Shown here in pieces: positions 21,901 through 34,652 of a stretch of 64,000 bases of DNA. The notes under the pieces are model-generated. The model had not been told where the DNA came from, did no database searches, and saw nothing but the letters and a program-made list of their open reading frames with translations. The position numbers and the translations under genes were made by a program. Each line of letters begins with the position of its first letter. Position 1 is the stretch's first letter. The stretch comes from Pyrenophora tritici-repentis (Eukaryota; Ascomycota; Dothideomycetes; Pleosporales; Pleosporaceae). The DNA lies in NCBI RefSeq assembly GCF_003171515.1, contig NC_089397.1, positions 1,364,001 to 1,428,000 on the forward strand, written 5' to 3'.

Positions 21901-22273
21901 GTTTGACACTCATTGGGAGGCATGACCTCGCAAGGCTGGCACCACCAAAGGGACAGAGTAGTCACAAAGTGCTCGAGCACTTTAAAAGCACGTGCATTAT
22001 AGTGGCTTCTGTATGGAGAAATAAAAAAGAAACATTGCCGTTATTCTTACCAAGAAGGTCTCTCCGTTTAAAATGAGCCCTGCATCTTTCGCACGTGTAC
22101 TCGCCCGTAGAGTGATTCAAAAGGTGGCGTTGAAGATGCTCCGCCCTCGTAAAAGAGCGACCACAACCCTCATTCGAACAAACAAATCTCTTGCCGTCCG
22201 GCTTGCTCGTCTCCTTTCTTTTCCGGCCCCTAGGCGGCACCAAAATCGTATGGTCGGGCGCTACAGATGACAT
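18945..22273 (-). CDS. C2H2 zinc-finger / fungal-specific transcription factor
   Basis: Exons 18945-20106, 20221-21763 and 22051-22273 give 975 residues. The N-terminus carries two C2H2 fingers: CSNEGCGRSFTRAEHLQRHLLNH, then CERCRAHFKRRDLL joined across the 287-base first intron to DRHMSRH, so the second finger is only complete after splicing. A long Ser/Pro/Gln-rich linker follows. From about residue 375 comes a fungal-specific transcription factor domain (TYCDLFFTRFNTTYPLIHMS, then LLLASVLLLGATYG). The nuclear regulator's targets are unknown. It lies downstream of xanthine dehydrogenase on the same strand, which does not by itself imply control of purine use. Confidence 0.88.
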
Positions 22274-23154
22274 AGCGCACGGGTCACTGTGTATGTGTGT
22301 AACAATGGGATTGTGGATTTGTTGAAGGATGGGGCAACTTTGAGGGTGACAATGGGGTATCCAAAAGTCAAAGCACATACGCCTGACAGGGCTCCACACG
22401 TCTTGGTATTCGGAGGAGGGAAGTGGCTTATCGGCGTCTCAAGTTCCGATTATCACGGCCGAGTTGGAGGTGTTTGTTGTGCCGCTAGTGAGCGGGGTTG
22501 CGCGCGACAGCGCGTCTCTTGGGACCGAAGCTCCAAAAGTGGGGGTGAGTTGGTAGGCAACCAACACAATACTTAGTGTGTGTGGATGATGATTCATCTC
22601 TATGTTGTCATGGCATGTGAAGCAGCCTCTACTCTGTGAATTTAGTAGATTCAAGGAAGTCGCTGTGCCCTAAATGCCAGGCGATTGAAGCGGAGGAGTG
22701 CGCTCGCGTATCCGCACAGGTGCTCTTTGCGGCAACCCGCCGTCCGTGAGGAATACCCATGTAGGGCAATCGACTTGGTATAGGTATCCACCTTGATGAG
22801 TGATCCTACGATCGTTGTTACAGTCTGCAGTATAGTAGTTGCAACGGTGTTCGGAAGTAATCGTCGCTTCATCGGAGATAAACCCCTTGACACATTGGCG
22901 GCCCGAGCGTTAGTCATAACCCTGGCACCTCGGCCTACCTATGTAGATTGCCGCCGATAGACGCCAATGTGTTCCACCTTCTGAAGCTGATGTCGGGAGA
23001 GGATCATCGCGGTAGCTACAGCATGCTACCATGGAAGGATGACGTTCACATTTTGAATGGGATGGGCCCAATTAAGCTGGCGATACATTCAAAGAGTAAC
23101 GGAAAGCTTCAAGCGTAATCATGATAGGGCAAGTGTTCATTTGTAGACCAATCC
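22274..23154. other. Upstream region of the zinc-finger regulator
   Basis: 0.9 kb with no convincing gene. An 88-codon minus frame at 22651-22917 has no recognisable feature and may be part of a long 5' leader. No repeat seen. Confidence 0.4.
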
Positions 23155-26100
23155 TTACGCAACAGCAACCAAGAAACCCTTCTCACCCTCCTTTCTCACC
23201 GTTTTCGCCCTCTCCGCAAGCTCATCTCCAACTGCTAGTCTCAACCTCTCACACGTGGCAGGACTATCCAGGTTCCAAACCCCTGCGTCCCCACCAACCT
23301 CCTTTCCGTTCATCCTCCTAGCAGCAATTACTGCCTCTCGTAGTGCAAAGAAGACTGTACTGCCTAGGAATAGGGGGGGTTCCCCAATTCCCTTTGAACT
23401 CTGTACAGTCCTCAGATGATGCCAGCTCAACGGCTTGCCCTCGTTATCGTTGCGTAGCATGCTGGCGTTGAAGATCTGCGGAATATCGGAGAAACCCGGG
23501 ATCTTGTAGGTGCCTGGGCCGCGGGTGAAGAGTTGGCCAGACTGGGTCCAGAGACTTTCTTCGATAGTGAAGAGACCTTGGCCTTGAATGAAAGCGCCTT
23601 CGATCTGGCCGTAGTCTATCGCTGGATTGATCGAGTTGCCAACGTCCTAGAAATGTGTTAGTAGGCAAGAAGAAAGGGATTCAAATAAAGACATACCATC
23701 ATGATGTCACTTCGTAGAACAGTGTGATCGCCAGTGAGAAGGTCGAGCTCAACCTCGGAACAGGCCGCTCCTTGGGTCCAATAGTAGTACATGGGTTTGA
23801 CTGTCTCCAAGTTCGTGTCGCCCCAGGTGTAGCCAACCTTTGGCATTTTCCAGAATCCGTTAGCAGCGAGATTGACCCGGTCGACATAGGCGGCATGTGC
23901 AAGCTCCTTGAGTGGAGCATCTTTGCCCAGCTTCTCGCGGTAGGGTTGTAACCTTTTATTGATCTGGTCACAGGCGTCCTTGACAGCCATGCCGTTGAGA
24001 TCAGATCCGGATGAGGCAGCGGTAGGCGAAGCGTTAGCAATCTGGTACGTCTGGCTGTCCTGGGTATAGATAGCATCGAGGGGAGTACCGAGCTCTTGTG
24101 CGGCTATCTGGCACATCTTTGTGTATAGCCCTTGCCCCATCTCTGTTCCTCCGTGGTGCAACAAGACACTCCCGTCGTGATAGATCTTGACGTATGCAGC
24201 AGCCTGGTTGAGATGCAGAGCTGTGGCGAAACTGAGACCAAACTTGGACGGAACAAGACAGATGCCTCGCTTCCTCCATCGGTTCTTTGAGTTGAACTCT
24301 TTGATTGAAGCCTTTCTCTTTTCGTAGTCGGATGATCGACTCAGTTGGTGCAATAGCATCGGTACGTGCCAGTCCTCGTCAATCTTTTGGAAGAAAGGCG
24401 TGTGTTGTCCAGGCTTGTACAAGTTCTTTTGTCGCAGCTCATCAACATCCATGCCCAGACCTTCAGCGATATTGTACATGATGGTCTCGGAGAAGTACAT
24501 TCCCTGTGGCGCACCGAATCCTCGGTAAGCCGTGTTGCTGTGGATGTTGGTCCGACATACATGACCGCGCAAGAACACATTCGGACACTCATAAGCATTA
24601 TCGATGTGCGTCAAGCAACGATCCATAACGGCTCCGCTCATATCCTGAGAGAAACCGCCATTGTTGTACATGTCGACTTCGAGAGCGATCAGCTTGCCTT
24701 CCTTCGAGACTCCGACCTTCCACTGTGCCTTGAATGGATGTCTCTGGCCGCTGAGCAGCATATCTTCATCTCGATTCAGCATGATTCGCACTGGTCGTTT
24801 CTCTTTATTAGCAGCTATCGCGGTGTAGACTGCAAATGGTACGCTTCGAGACTCTTTGCCGCCAAAGCCACCTCCCATGCGCTTGACACGGGAATTGACG
24901 CGATTGCTTGGTATGCCCAAAACCGAACTGACAAACTCCTGAGTTTCCATGGTGTTCTGGGTAGATGACCACACCTCGATAGCCCCGTCTTCACCAGATG
25001 GTATCGAAAGCGCCGCGTTGGTCTCCAAGTAAAAGTGTTCTTGGCCGCCCAACCGGCTCATGCCCTCAAAGATCTTGTCGCATTGCGCGAAGGCGTCCGC
25101 CATTTTATCGTCAATAGCAAGACCCTTGCGCAAGAATTTTCCGTGCGGAAAAAAGCTTTCGGCCGCTATAGCTTCATCGATGGTGAGAATCGGAGGAAGG
25201 TCTTCGTATTCGACTTTGACGGCTCGAGCAGCTGCTTGGGCCTCCAGCGCTGTTTCAGCATAGACCATACCAATGACCTGACCATGCGATAGCACCTTGT
25301 CCACGGCGAAGAACGGTTCGTCTTTCTTGATCGAGCCCCAAATGTTGGCCTCGGCGGAGATGCTGTTCTTGTCAATGTAGCCAGCGACACCAGACATTTG
25401 GAGCGCTGGCTCCCAATCGATGCTTAGGATCTTCGCGTGTGCTTTTGTTGACATGACGAGACCACCAAATAATTCCCGGTCTACTCTTGGCATGTCATCG
25501 ACATACTCGGCCTCTCCCGTACACTGCTTCAAGGCGGACAAATGCGGCACTTGCTTGCCTACTACACGTTGTTCATGCGGGTTGTAGTCATCTCGGGTAC
25601 CACTGGAAATCTCGCGGTGAATTTCATCGATAACCTGCTCGTCAACCTTGCCGAGGCCAAGATCAGCAGCCGACTCATGCCAGAAGCGGAAAAAGAGCGA
25701 GAGTGTGAGCGTCTTGCGGTAGTCCGCCATGCCACCCGGAACGCCGTAAGGAAGATCGTAATCTTGTAGCAACGCGGTAAGGGCAGCATCGAGCGTCTCG
25801 GAATGGAACCATGGCTTCCCCAGAAGAGCGCTCTGTGTCTTTGGTGACTCCTTCGTCATAGGCGCCATTCCACCGAACACAATGGAAGAATCCTCTACCA
25901 GACCATCTGAGTCGAGGCGCACGCGGAAGGCTGCTGTGACAATCGCAATATCGTCGTCCTTACGCTTTGCCTGCTTGTACGCTTTGAGAACCTCCCGGGA
26001 GCCTTGCAGGGCAAAGGGTATTCGGATTCGGTGTAGAGCTGCGTCGGGGGGAAGGGTCGTCGTTCTATAAGCAATGAAGAATTTCGACATGGGAAGGTCA

Positions 26101-27735
26101 ACACTGCCATCCTTCTTATTGACTGCCTCTAGTGTCGCTCCCGCCGCAATCAACACGGGATTCGCATCAGAGATGGGCGAGGCGGTTGCGATATTGCCCG
26201 CTAGCGAAGCAACATTACGGATCTGGCGACCAGCAAAGTATCGCAGTTGTTTGCGCAATGCCTCAAGAACCATTGCTCGCTTTCCGAGCTTCGCATAGAT
26301 ATTCTTGCAAAGTTCTTCCAGCTCAGTGAGTGGCGTGTTGGCCGCAATGACCAGCTCCTTTGCCGCCTCGAGCTCAGCATCCATTGGGAGTCTAGTCTGC
26401 TTCAGCTCCGGGATATCAGAAACGTATACAGACACAGAAAAGTCGGAATTCTTGAAGCGAACTTCCACTTGCACCTCACTAGCGCCGCCCACAAGCTTCG
26501 CAGAAGGGTAGGCATCTTTCAGCTCGACCAACTGCTCAAGCCTGGTGGGCCTGAACCAGATCTTCTTCTCGTTCCCGTAGCAGAGAGGTTGTGGTTCATA
26601 CTTCCATAGTGCAGGTGGAAATATGAGCTCCGTTTCAGGAACATACTCCAAGAACTCAATCTTGGGCACGCCCTTTTCCGAGTTCCCCGCTGGTGCTATG
26701 GTGGTAGATGTAGCAGTCTTGGACTCTGCAGCAGCACCAGTCTCTTTACTTTTCAGCGGCTTCGCATAGTCGGCGCCACTGATGGCAGCATCCACAGACG
26801 GCTGTTTCCTTGCGTCAAGGATGGCGGGAACATGTTCATCTTCTGAAGCTGATGTAGGCTCAGTTGGTGGTGACGAAGTCTCTGACTTGGTGTCTGTTGA
26901 GCTGCTATCAGATGGTGTATCACGGCAGCAACCGCCTGGTCTTCCACAGGAGACCTTGGAGGGACCCGCACAGCCGTTACGCGTGAGATCAATGACATCT
27001 TTCTCATACTTCTCGGCATCCGCAGTGGTTGGCTCGTCTTCCTCAGCTAGCTGGCCTTTCAGATCCTCGGTGACGAAGGTCTTTGCAGCTTGCAGAATCG
27101 GCTTATATCCAGTGCATCGACACAAGTTGCCATCCAAGTGGCCCTCCATCTCGATCTCGCGAGCGCTAAGATGGAACTTCTTCGTCTCTGGGTCATAGGC
27201 ATTCCGCACTACCGCATAGAGACTCATGACAATTCCAGGTGTGCCTTGAGCATACGTTAATGTGCGTACAGTGGAAAAACTCTTGACTATACTTACAAAA
27301 GCCACACTGGCTGCCATGAAGCTTCGCGATTCTCTCCTGCAAAGGGTGTGGTCGACCCACATTGCCGATGCCCTCAACTGTGATGACATGTTTGCCGTCG
27401 ATACCAACCAGCGGAAACAGGCATGCATTTACCGATAAGTGCTTGATCCTCCTCTTCTCAGACTGCAGATCCGGGACCTGGAGAACAACTGTGCACGCGC
27501 CACAGCCGCCTTCGCCACACCCCAGCTTGGTCCCCTTGAGGTTTGGTTGCGCGCGAATGTAGTCCAACAGGGTCCAGTGCGGGTTCGCATTACTGATGAC
27601 TGTTCTCCGACCGTTGATGTATGTTGTAATATCTGGTGTTTTGTATGTCGATTCGATCAGGGGCGTGAGGGCCTCGGTGGCGGAAAGCCCGCGCGCACTG
27701 GCCGCACTGCTTTTCGGTGGAGACGGCAAAGACAT
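23155..27735 (-). CDS. xdh: Xanthine dehydrogenase (purine hydroxylase I)
   Basis: Oxidises hypoxanthine and xanthine to uric acid in purine catabolism. Exons 23155-23646, 23697-27244 and 27297-27735 give 1,492 residues. Domains in order: plant-type 2Fe-2S (CGEGGCGAC), second 2Fe-2S domain (GSQCGFCTPG spanning intron 1, then CRCTGYKPI), FAD-binding domain (KLVGGASEVQVEVRFK), and the molybdopterin domains (GGGFGGKESRS, RGFGAPQG). The glutamate-containing product end is normal. The linker between the 2Fe-2S and FAD domains is long and Ser/Thr/Glu-rich, which makes the protein longer than the roughly 1,360 residues usual for the family. The start is the ATG before SLPSPPKSS. It is divergent from an Old Yellow Enzyme gene. 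Confidence 0.96.
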
Positions 27736-28276
27736 GTTCGGACAGGCGTCAAACCTCAACCACAATACAGTAGAACCGTAGAAGGTGCGATGGGCTCCTC
27801 ATAATATGATGGACAAATACCAATGACCCCTCATCTTCTGCATGCAGCAGTATATTATGGCTGTCTCACGTAATGGCATCGCCGATTGGCCTGGTTGATT
27901 GACTTGTCGGTAGATGCTCACTAAGGCCCGCCGATAGACGCTCTCGCCTTCGTAAAGACTGGGCCCGCACCACCCCACTCTTGAACCACCAACCTTCAGC
28001 TGACAGTCCAGTTGTACAGATGGTCGTTTGTTACCACACCGCAAACAGTAGCCTCGCTAGTCCCAGCCTAGTCTCCCCCCATTTCTGCCACTCTGTGCCC
28101 TGGGAGATGCGGCTATGGAGACCATCATCGGCTTTGGCGTTAGCGCCAGGTACATAGAGCACCCTGAGTAGTCACCATGTGTGCCACGTAGTTTTTGGAA
28201 GACTTATGCCACGGCCCCAATTCACTTCACACTGTCAAAGACATCAGTTTTCAGAGGTAAATCGACACTCGCAAGC
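27736..28276. other. Divergent intergenic region, xdh / OYE
   Basis: 0.54 kb that should contain the promoters of both divergent genes. A short open stretch directly upstream of the OYE start is in frame but has no ATG. Confidence 0.45.
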
Positions 28277-29599
28277 ATGCCAGACTTCAAGCCGCTCAAG
28301 GAGACACCGCTCTTCTCACCGTTCAAGCTCGGTCCTCTCAACCTCGAGCACAGAATTGTGCAGGCACCGTTGACACGTATGCGTGCGGTAAAAGAAAGTG
28401 ACGGGGTGTTTGTGCCAAAGGACCTACACGTTGAGTACTACAGCCAACGTGCGAGCAAAGGCGGCTTGCAATTGACCGAAGCTACTGATATCGCCAAATA
28501 TGTCAGTCACTCGCTCTTCCTGTCGCCAATAACCATGTTGACTTGTCTAGGCCAGCGGATATCCCGGCGTACCCGGTGTTTTCTCGGATTCGCAAATTGC
28601 GGGCTGGAAGAAAGTCACAGACGCAGTACACGCAAAGGGCGGCTACATCTTCTGCCAACTATGGCACACCGGACGTGCCAGTCCGCCATCGTTCCGTGCT
28701 GGAGCGCCGACGGTGAGCTCAAGCGACGTGCCAATGGAGGGTAGCTGGCTCGATGGTGTGGCATGTGCCGACCACCCACCCAAACCGTTGGGTGTCGAAG
28801 AGATCCAAGACCTCGCCAAAACTTGGGGAGAAGCATCGAAAAAGGCGATAGAAGCTGGTTTCGATGGTATTGAGATCCATGGTGCCAACGGATACCTCAT
28901 CGACCAGTTCCTACACGACAACGTAAACAAGAGGACAGATCAGTATGGTGGTTCAATCGAGGGTCGCAGTCGCTTTCCCCTCGAGGTCATCCAGGCCTGC
29001 TCAAAAGCCATTGGCGCTGATCGTGTAGGCATCCGTCTCAGCCCCTACAACTACTTCCAGAATACCAAGGACAGCAACCCCAACGAGCACTGGGAATACC
29101 TGTGTGAGAAGATTGCATCTCTACCGGAGGCAGAGAGGCCGGCATATGTCCACATGTGAGTCATCAGACTTCAGCTCCAAGAACAATCCTAACAACTGCC
29201 AGGGTCGAGCCGCGCTTCGACGAAGTCCTAGACGAACAGGCCAAGATGGATGCGCTGGCCGCATATACCAACAAAGGTGGCAAGGGCGTTGAGGCCGAGG
29301 CGACCGTAAAGGCCAAGGGGAACACACTCGTCAACTTCCGCAATATTTTGCAGAAGGGCGGCGTAAAGTTCATCGCGGCTGGTGGCTTCAACCGGGACAA
29401 CGCCGCGCCCAAGGTTGAATCTGGTGATGCCGACCTCATCATCTTCGGTCGCTGGTTTATTGCCAACCCCGATCTTCCCAAACGCCTCGCTGAGGGTCTG
29501 GAGCTGAACCAGTACGATCGCGACACTTTCTATGGCGCTGATCCGCCACAGAAGGGCTATACCGATTACCCTTTCCATGCGCAGACTGCTTCTGCGTAA
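28277..29599 (+). CDS. NADH:flavin oxidoreductase / Old Yellow Enzyme family
   Basis: FMN-dependent reductase of activated alkenes. Exons 28277-28501, 28551-29155 and 29203-29599 give 408 residues, typical of the family. Family motifs are clear: PLTRMRA near the N-terminus, CQLWHTGRAS, the FDGIEIHGANGYLIDQFLH active-site stretch with its His-Gly-Ala-Asn, NKRTDQYGGSIEGRSRF, and the FMN phosphate site DLIIFGRWFIANPDLP. Both introns restore the frame exactly. The physiological substrate is not predictable; such enzymes occur in both detoxification and secondary metabolism. Confidence 0.93.
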
Positions 29600-30064
29600 A
29601 TCGGCTGTCTACTGTAATGCATTAGTGGCGCTAATTCAGTTGTTGCATTTCAGAGCGCATTTGGTTAGTCGTAGAACAATTCATCTGCCTTAGACATCCA
29701 AGTTCGTGTTTCATCAATTGATGTGGGTGGGAGCTGTTGCGCGAACATGACGCGTCCGAGTCACGGGTCTGTTGTGATGATCATGATCTGGGTGCCGAAT
29801 TGACCTGACCAACAAGCCAATTTTTAGTCAATTGGTAGTAACTTGACCGGCATATGATCTTCTATTAGTGGCTGAGATGCGTCCAAGACTACATAACATC
29901 AAATTTGAACGCAAGCATGATGATGGAAGATGCTCGTTGGAAAGGTTTGTTGTGGACAGGGGGTCCCGGTAGCGGTACGACCGGCATGGTGGACAACACG
30001 CGATCCGTGACTTTACTGTTACATCCCACTTTCACTGCATCGTCGTATTCACTCTCCGGGCATC
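29600..30064. other. Intergenic region
   Basis: No supported gene; a 72-codon plus frame overlaps the F-box start in another frame and looks accidental. Confidence 0.4.
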
Positions 30065-32012
30065 ATGGCAAGACGCAAAGCGAAGAATCTCGCGCCATCG
30101 GTCCCGCTAAGACCTGCCGGTAACCAAGCTGACGAGACGAGAATTACCCAGCACTTCGAGGCTATCACTCAACGCAGCGCTGGTGATTATCTCAGCAGGC
30201 TTCCAGATGAGGTTCTTCTCAGAATCTTTAGTTTCATACCGATTCCAGAATACCTCTTCGATGGCCCTCGAGCAACAAAAGGACTACCAGCATCTCCAAC
30301 CCGCGATTATTTATCGCTTTCCCTGGCCTGTCGCTCGCTGAACGGCGCTGCCACGAGCATGCTTTATTAGAGATACCTTCATAACTGGGATCACGTATCA
30401 TCGACAAAATTCATTAGCGCTCTAATTGCGAAGCTTACTTTTGCAAGGCTGGTCAAGGAGGTGAAGGAGGTTGGCACACAGTACTACGCTTGGGACAAGT
30501 ATCACTGTGTTGCCCGTCGCTACCGCAATGCCGAAATCATCGAGTCCATGCGTTCTCTCACGGTAAACCTTGAAATCCCTCAAGCCGATGCCTATAACGC
30601 TCTATTCATCGACGACCAGGATCTTTATCACAATCTGGAAGCAGCACTCATCTTGTTTCAAACACCAAACATTGAGAGGCTCTCAATGAACTGCGCCCCA
30701 GGATTGAAAACACTGGTCCGGTCTTCATTCGGATTCCTCATGAATTCACTCAGGGAGCCTTACGCAGCTCTTCTGCCTCTGCTCTATGCAGCACAAAACA
30801 TTCCGTACGGCAAGGTGCACACGTTCAAGAACCTTAGAAGCCTCAGGCTACGTATGATTGGTCTGCATATCAATACCGTATCACCACTGCTTCAGCTGGA
30901 GTCTCTACGTGACTTGGTACTTTTTAATTATGAGGACATGGGATTCGACCTTGATGACCCACCTTGCGAATGGAAGTGTCCTTCGCAGACCTCGAACGTC
31001 CAAAATATAAGGCTGTACAACTTCCAATGCCATCTGGGGTCTCTGGAGCATCTTCTGCAGTCATGCCGAGCCTTGAAGACGTTCTCTTTAACTACTACGC
31101 AGGATAACATCCCTGTCTCGAACTGGCCGAAATTCAAGGTCCTTTTGTACAAAAATCAGCCTTACCTGAGAGCGGTGAAGATCAAGGACATGCGTTTTAG
31201 CAGGATAGATTTTGAGCCACTAGGGTCTCTCAAAGAGTTTACATGCCTGGAATATCTTGCTGTAGCACTGGAGCTCTTGATTGGTAAGTGTTCGGATCTT
31301 TCCTTGCTAGCAGTCACTGATTAGGCCAGATCCTTCGGATGAAACCAAGGATTCCACACTCGACAAAGTATTGCCTCCAAGCCTACAGACCCTCGTACTC
31401 CGCAAAGGACATGAAAGGTCACTTCCGCAGTCTATTGAGGATATTTTCGACAGAGTCGAATGCGACAGACAATTTCAAACGTTGCTGAATGCATGCCAGA
31501 CGGGGAGAATACCCTTCAAGACCTTTGGTATATGGTATCATACGAGATTTCCTATAGACATTCATGGAAGCCTCCTGGTTGGAAATTATTGGGATATTGA
31601 TGACGTGCATATCGACTTTTACGGATGTGCGAGGCTCTTCAAGACACTCGGTATACACTTTGATTACGTCATCCAAGTACACCACGAACTAGAACATGGT
31701 AAGAACATCAGTTACCAGCCATCAAATTCCTACACTAATGCTATTCTTTTTACAGAATGCCAAAAGATTCTGATACCGACCCTAGTCAAAAGGGGAAAGA
31801 CGGTTGAGCGAGAGTATAGAAAACATCTGAGATCTACCTCTAATACCTATTTCCTCTACAATTTTAAGTGTGTCCGGCGTCCGACCTTCTTTGATAAAGA
31901 TGACGACCGGTACCAGATTCAGTCCGACAGTATAGTAGAGAAAAACAGGGCACGAGGTTTACAAACAGTGCCCTTTTATGCGGAAGACGACAGCCCACGC
32001 GGCCCAGAATAA
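30065..32012 (+). pseudogene. F-box protein gene with in-frame stop
   Basis: The N-terminal part contains an F-box (YLSRLPDEVLLRIFSFIPIP, about residues 38-57), normally the SKP1-binding module of SCF ubiquitin ligases. After SMLY the frame hits TAG at 30368-30370, then continues open for nearly 1 kb in the same frame. Downstream, the best donor (GTAAGT at 31284) and acceptor at 31324 would leave an intron of only 41 bases and a frame mismatch. A third interval, 31700-31756, is a good intron of 57 bases that is also open if retained. The gene is therefore probably broken, or the reference has errors. Without the stop the product would be about 620 residues. Confidence 0.6.
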
Positions 32013-32180
32013 GTGCGGCGCTAGTTTCACACTGCGGCTACCGAGACAAAGACCGGGTCACAGTGTTGGATGACAGTGTCTGCTTTATATCATACATATA
32101 CAACTTGGATTTATTTGTTACCTACGAACTTTCTGATTGTTCAGACCATTCGCGTATCTGACTGACACTTTCTGGTAAAG

Positions 32181-33547
32181 ATGTCAATCCAGCAACAATC
32201 GCAAACCATGGCTGAATTAAGCAACGGAATGTCGTCACCAGTGATCCTCGCGGAGAACCCCTTTTCAGACCGCTATGCGCTAGACACATCTCCCCGGCAT
32301 GAATCTGTCTTTGCCATCGGCGACGGTGAAGAAGACGAAGAACCAGCCGCGCCCCCAGCATCCGAACACGCACAGGTCCCAAACCCCACCCTTCAACGCC
32401 AAGCCATCCAACTTATGCTCGACCTCTTCCCTGGCCATACAGCCACAGACATCAAGGTAACGCAGATGCACTCCAACCCCCACAACCTCACAATCCATAT
32501 CAACCTCTTCCCTCCGTCTCCCCCGGCCCCCTGGTACACCCTCACAACCCTCATCTCTTGCCTCCCTATCCACCACCACCGCCGCCTCACCCGTCCAACC
32601 CGCTACACCCTCCGCATCCCTTCCACCACCACGCCCTCCACAGCTCTAACCTACGAGGTGACCACCCTCACCTACCTCTCCCACGCCTTCCCGCAACCCG
32701 TCCCCAAAGTCACCGTCTACGACTCCAGCACGTCTAACGCGCTTAGCACTCCGTATATCCTGTACGAACGTCTCCCTGGCTCTTCTCTCCGCGCTATCTG
32801 GGGCACTTTGAATGCTGCACAACGTCAAAGCGCCGCCCGTGGTGTCGCATCTTTGTTCTGCGATTTGCAAAAGTTGCGGAACAAGTGCGCTGGTGTTGTT
32901 AGTCCGCGCAACACGGTGTTTGATTTCAAACAGGATGTTGTGCGTCTGGAGAAGGTGCCGCTTTCTCGGTCTCGCTCCTCTGCTGCAATGGGTGGTGCTT
33001 TACCCTCGCTGGCGGACGCGATGAGCACGCGTGAGCTGTTGCATGATCTTGTGAAGCGACAGCGGAACAATACGGAGACACCTGGCGCTGAGGTTGTTTG
33101 GACGCGCGTGGAGGCTATGATTGAGGCGTTGTCTGAGCGCGGTGTTATCCCCGACTCTGAGCCCTTTTTTCTGCAGCGGTCCAGGCTGGACGCGGATCAT
33201 ATTCTTGTCTCCGTAGTTGATGATGCGAATGTGAAGATTACGGGCGTTCTTTCTTGGGGGGATGTGCTGTTTGGGCCTAAGTTTCTGGGAGCGCAGGTTC
33301 CGCAGTTTCTGCTCAGTGGTGGGGGGGGGAGAGATTTGGAAGGCGTATGGGGAGGAGTTGGTGGGTGTGTTGGCGGCTTTCGAGGGGGGGTATGGGTGAG
33401 GAGTGGTGTAAGATGGCGTATCGAACGGAGACTGTGCTGGCGTGGAAGCTCTGGGCGGTTTTGCTCAAGGGGTTGGTTGGTGGTTGCGATGTTTTTGCTG
33501 CGGAGGAGATGTTGGATGAGTTTGAGAACTTAGGGATGCGGGCGTGA
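32181..33547 (+). pseudogene. Phosphotransferase (APH/choline-kinase-like) gene with two apparent frameshifts
   Basis: The frame from 32181 encodes an aminoglycoside-phosphotransferase-like fold: a beta-rich N-lobe (YTLRIPSTTT), the linker YILYERLPGSSLRAIWGTL, and VKITGVLSWGDVLFGPKF in place of the usual metal-binding ITGVIDWE segment. The usual catalytic HGD is not recognisable (SRLDADHIL), and the metal Asp is Ser. Coding then changes frame twice, once in a run of nine G at about 33321-33329 and again in a run of seven G at about 33384-33390; removing one G from each run would keep the sequence open to the stop at 33545. These may be homopolymer errors or real decay. If real, the product is truncated or altered after about residue 380. 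Confidence 0.55.
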
Positions 33548-34652
33548 TATGTTTGTCTCTATTCATCGTTGGAAAGAAAATTGTTTCGCAAGTTCCAGGC
33601 TTTGTCCTCCTTATGTCATGTGTCTTTCACCGCAATGTATCCTTTTGCTCATTCCGCGCTTTCCTCGTCCAATATGAGATGTGCATCATTGCCTCTTACC
33701 ATTACACAAGTCTACGCTGGAGGGTAGTAGACATGCTAGACAAAAAAATTGAATTGCCATGTAAACCCCGTAGCAATACGTACAAGACTTCTATTAATGC
33801 CTCACTCTCTTTCTCTTCTTCGTCTTTGAATTCAGCTTTGACTCCGTCCCCTAGCATCCGCCTGCACTCGTTTGTTGCCTGCCCTAGAGCATTAAAGAAC
33901 TTCTCGAGAATTAATGTCACCTACTGCGAAGCGAGACACACAACGAAGCGAGACAAACTACAGGTACTTTAAACTTTCATAACAGAGCTTCTTATGAGAA
34001 AGCTCCGCGTCTTAGAGTTAAAAATTACTAGTCCTACGATGTTCTTTATAGCCTTATTAAAAGGAGCATCCTATTTATCTGTTATAAACACCTTAGTCTT
34101 GTCAGATATTCACTCTCATCTGGAATACTGATGAAATAGGTAATGAATGGTGATGATGTTGATTATTGATTGTGTTGTGGTTCTGTCTACGGTTGTGGGC
34201 ACACCTAGAGGGTGCCAAGCCTTCCTGTGATCCGATTGGCTCTCACAGATGCCGGGTCGCGCTAGTCTAACCCAGCGTCTGTACGCTCTCATCTTCAACA
34301 GTGCTATTATCTGACAAGTCTACAACAACACCTTATAGTTAACCGCAGCTTCTAATCTGATAGATCTTTTCACCACTGCGTACTCAATTATACATGACTT
34401 TCAACGGCTCCTATCGCCCGTATAGCTGCCGCAGAAAGCAGATTTATGCGATGTCGCCACCCTGGTCAGTACCTAGAACTTTAGCGAGCACGGCAACACG
34501 TGATTCGCACGAACGATAAGCCGATATCGAAGATTACATAACATTCTTGGCACTAGATCACTGTTAGTAGATGTGGCTGTGCTTTGTATTAGCTAGATTA
34601 GGTGAGCGTCTATATTATGCTTACAATACACTAGCCTTATCAATGTACGAAG
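33548..34652. other. Gene-poor, AT-leaning stretch
   Basis: 1.1 kb with only short overlapping open frames. No convincing gene; flanked by a kinase-like relic and an NLR relic. Confidence 0.5.

Noticed and set aside
24366..24968. 200-codon plus frame
   Set aside because: Antisense shadow of xanthine dehydrogenase, whose motifs cover this region.
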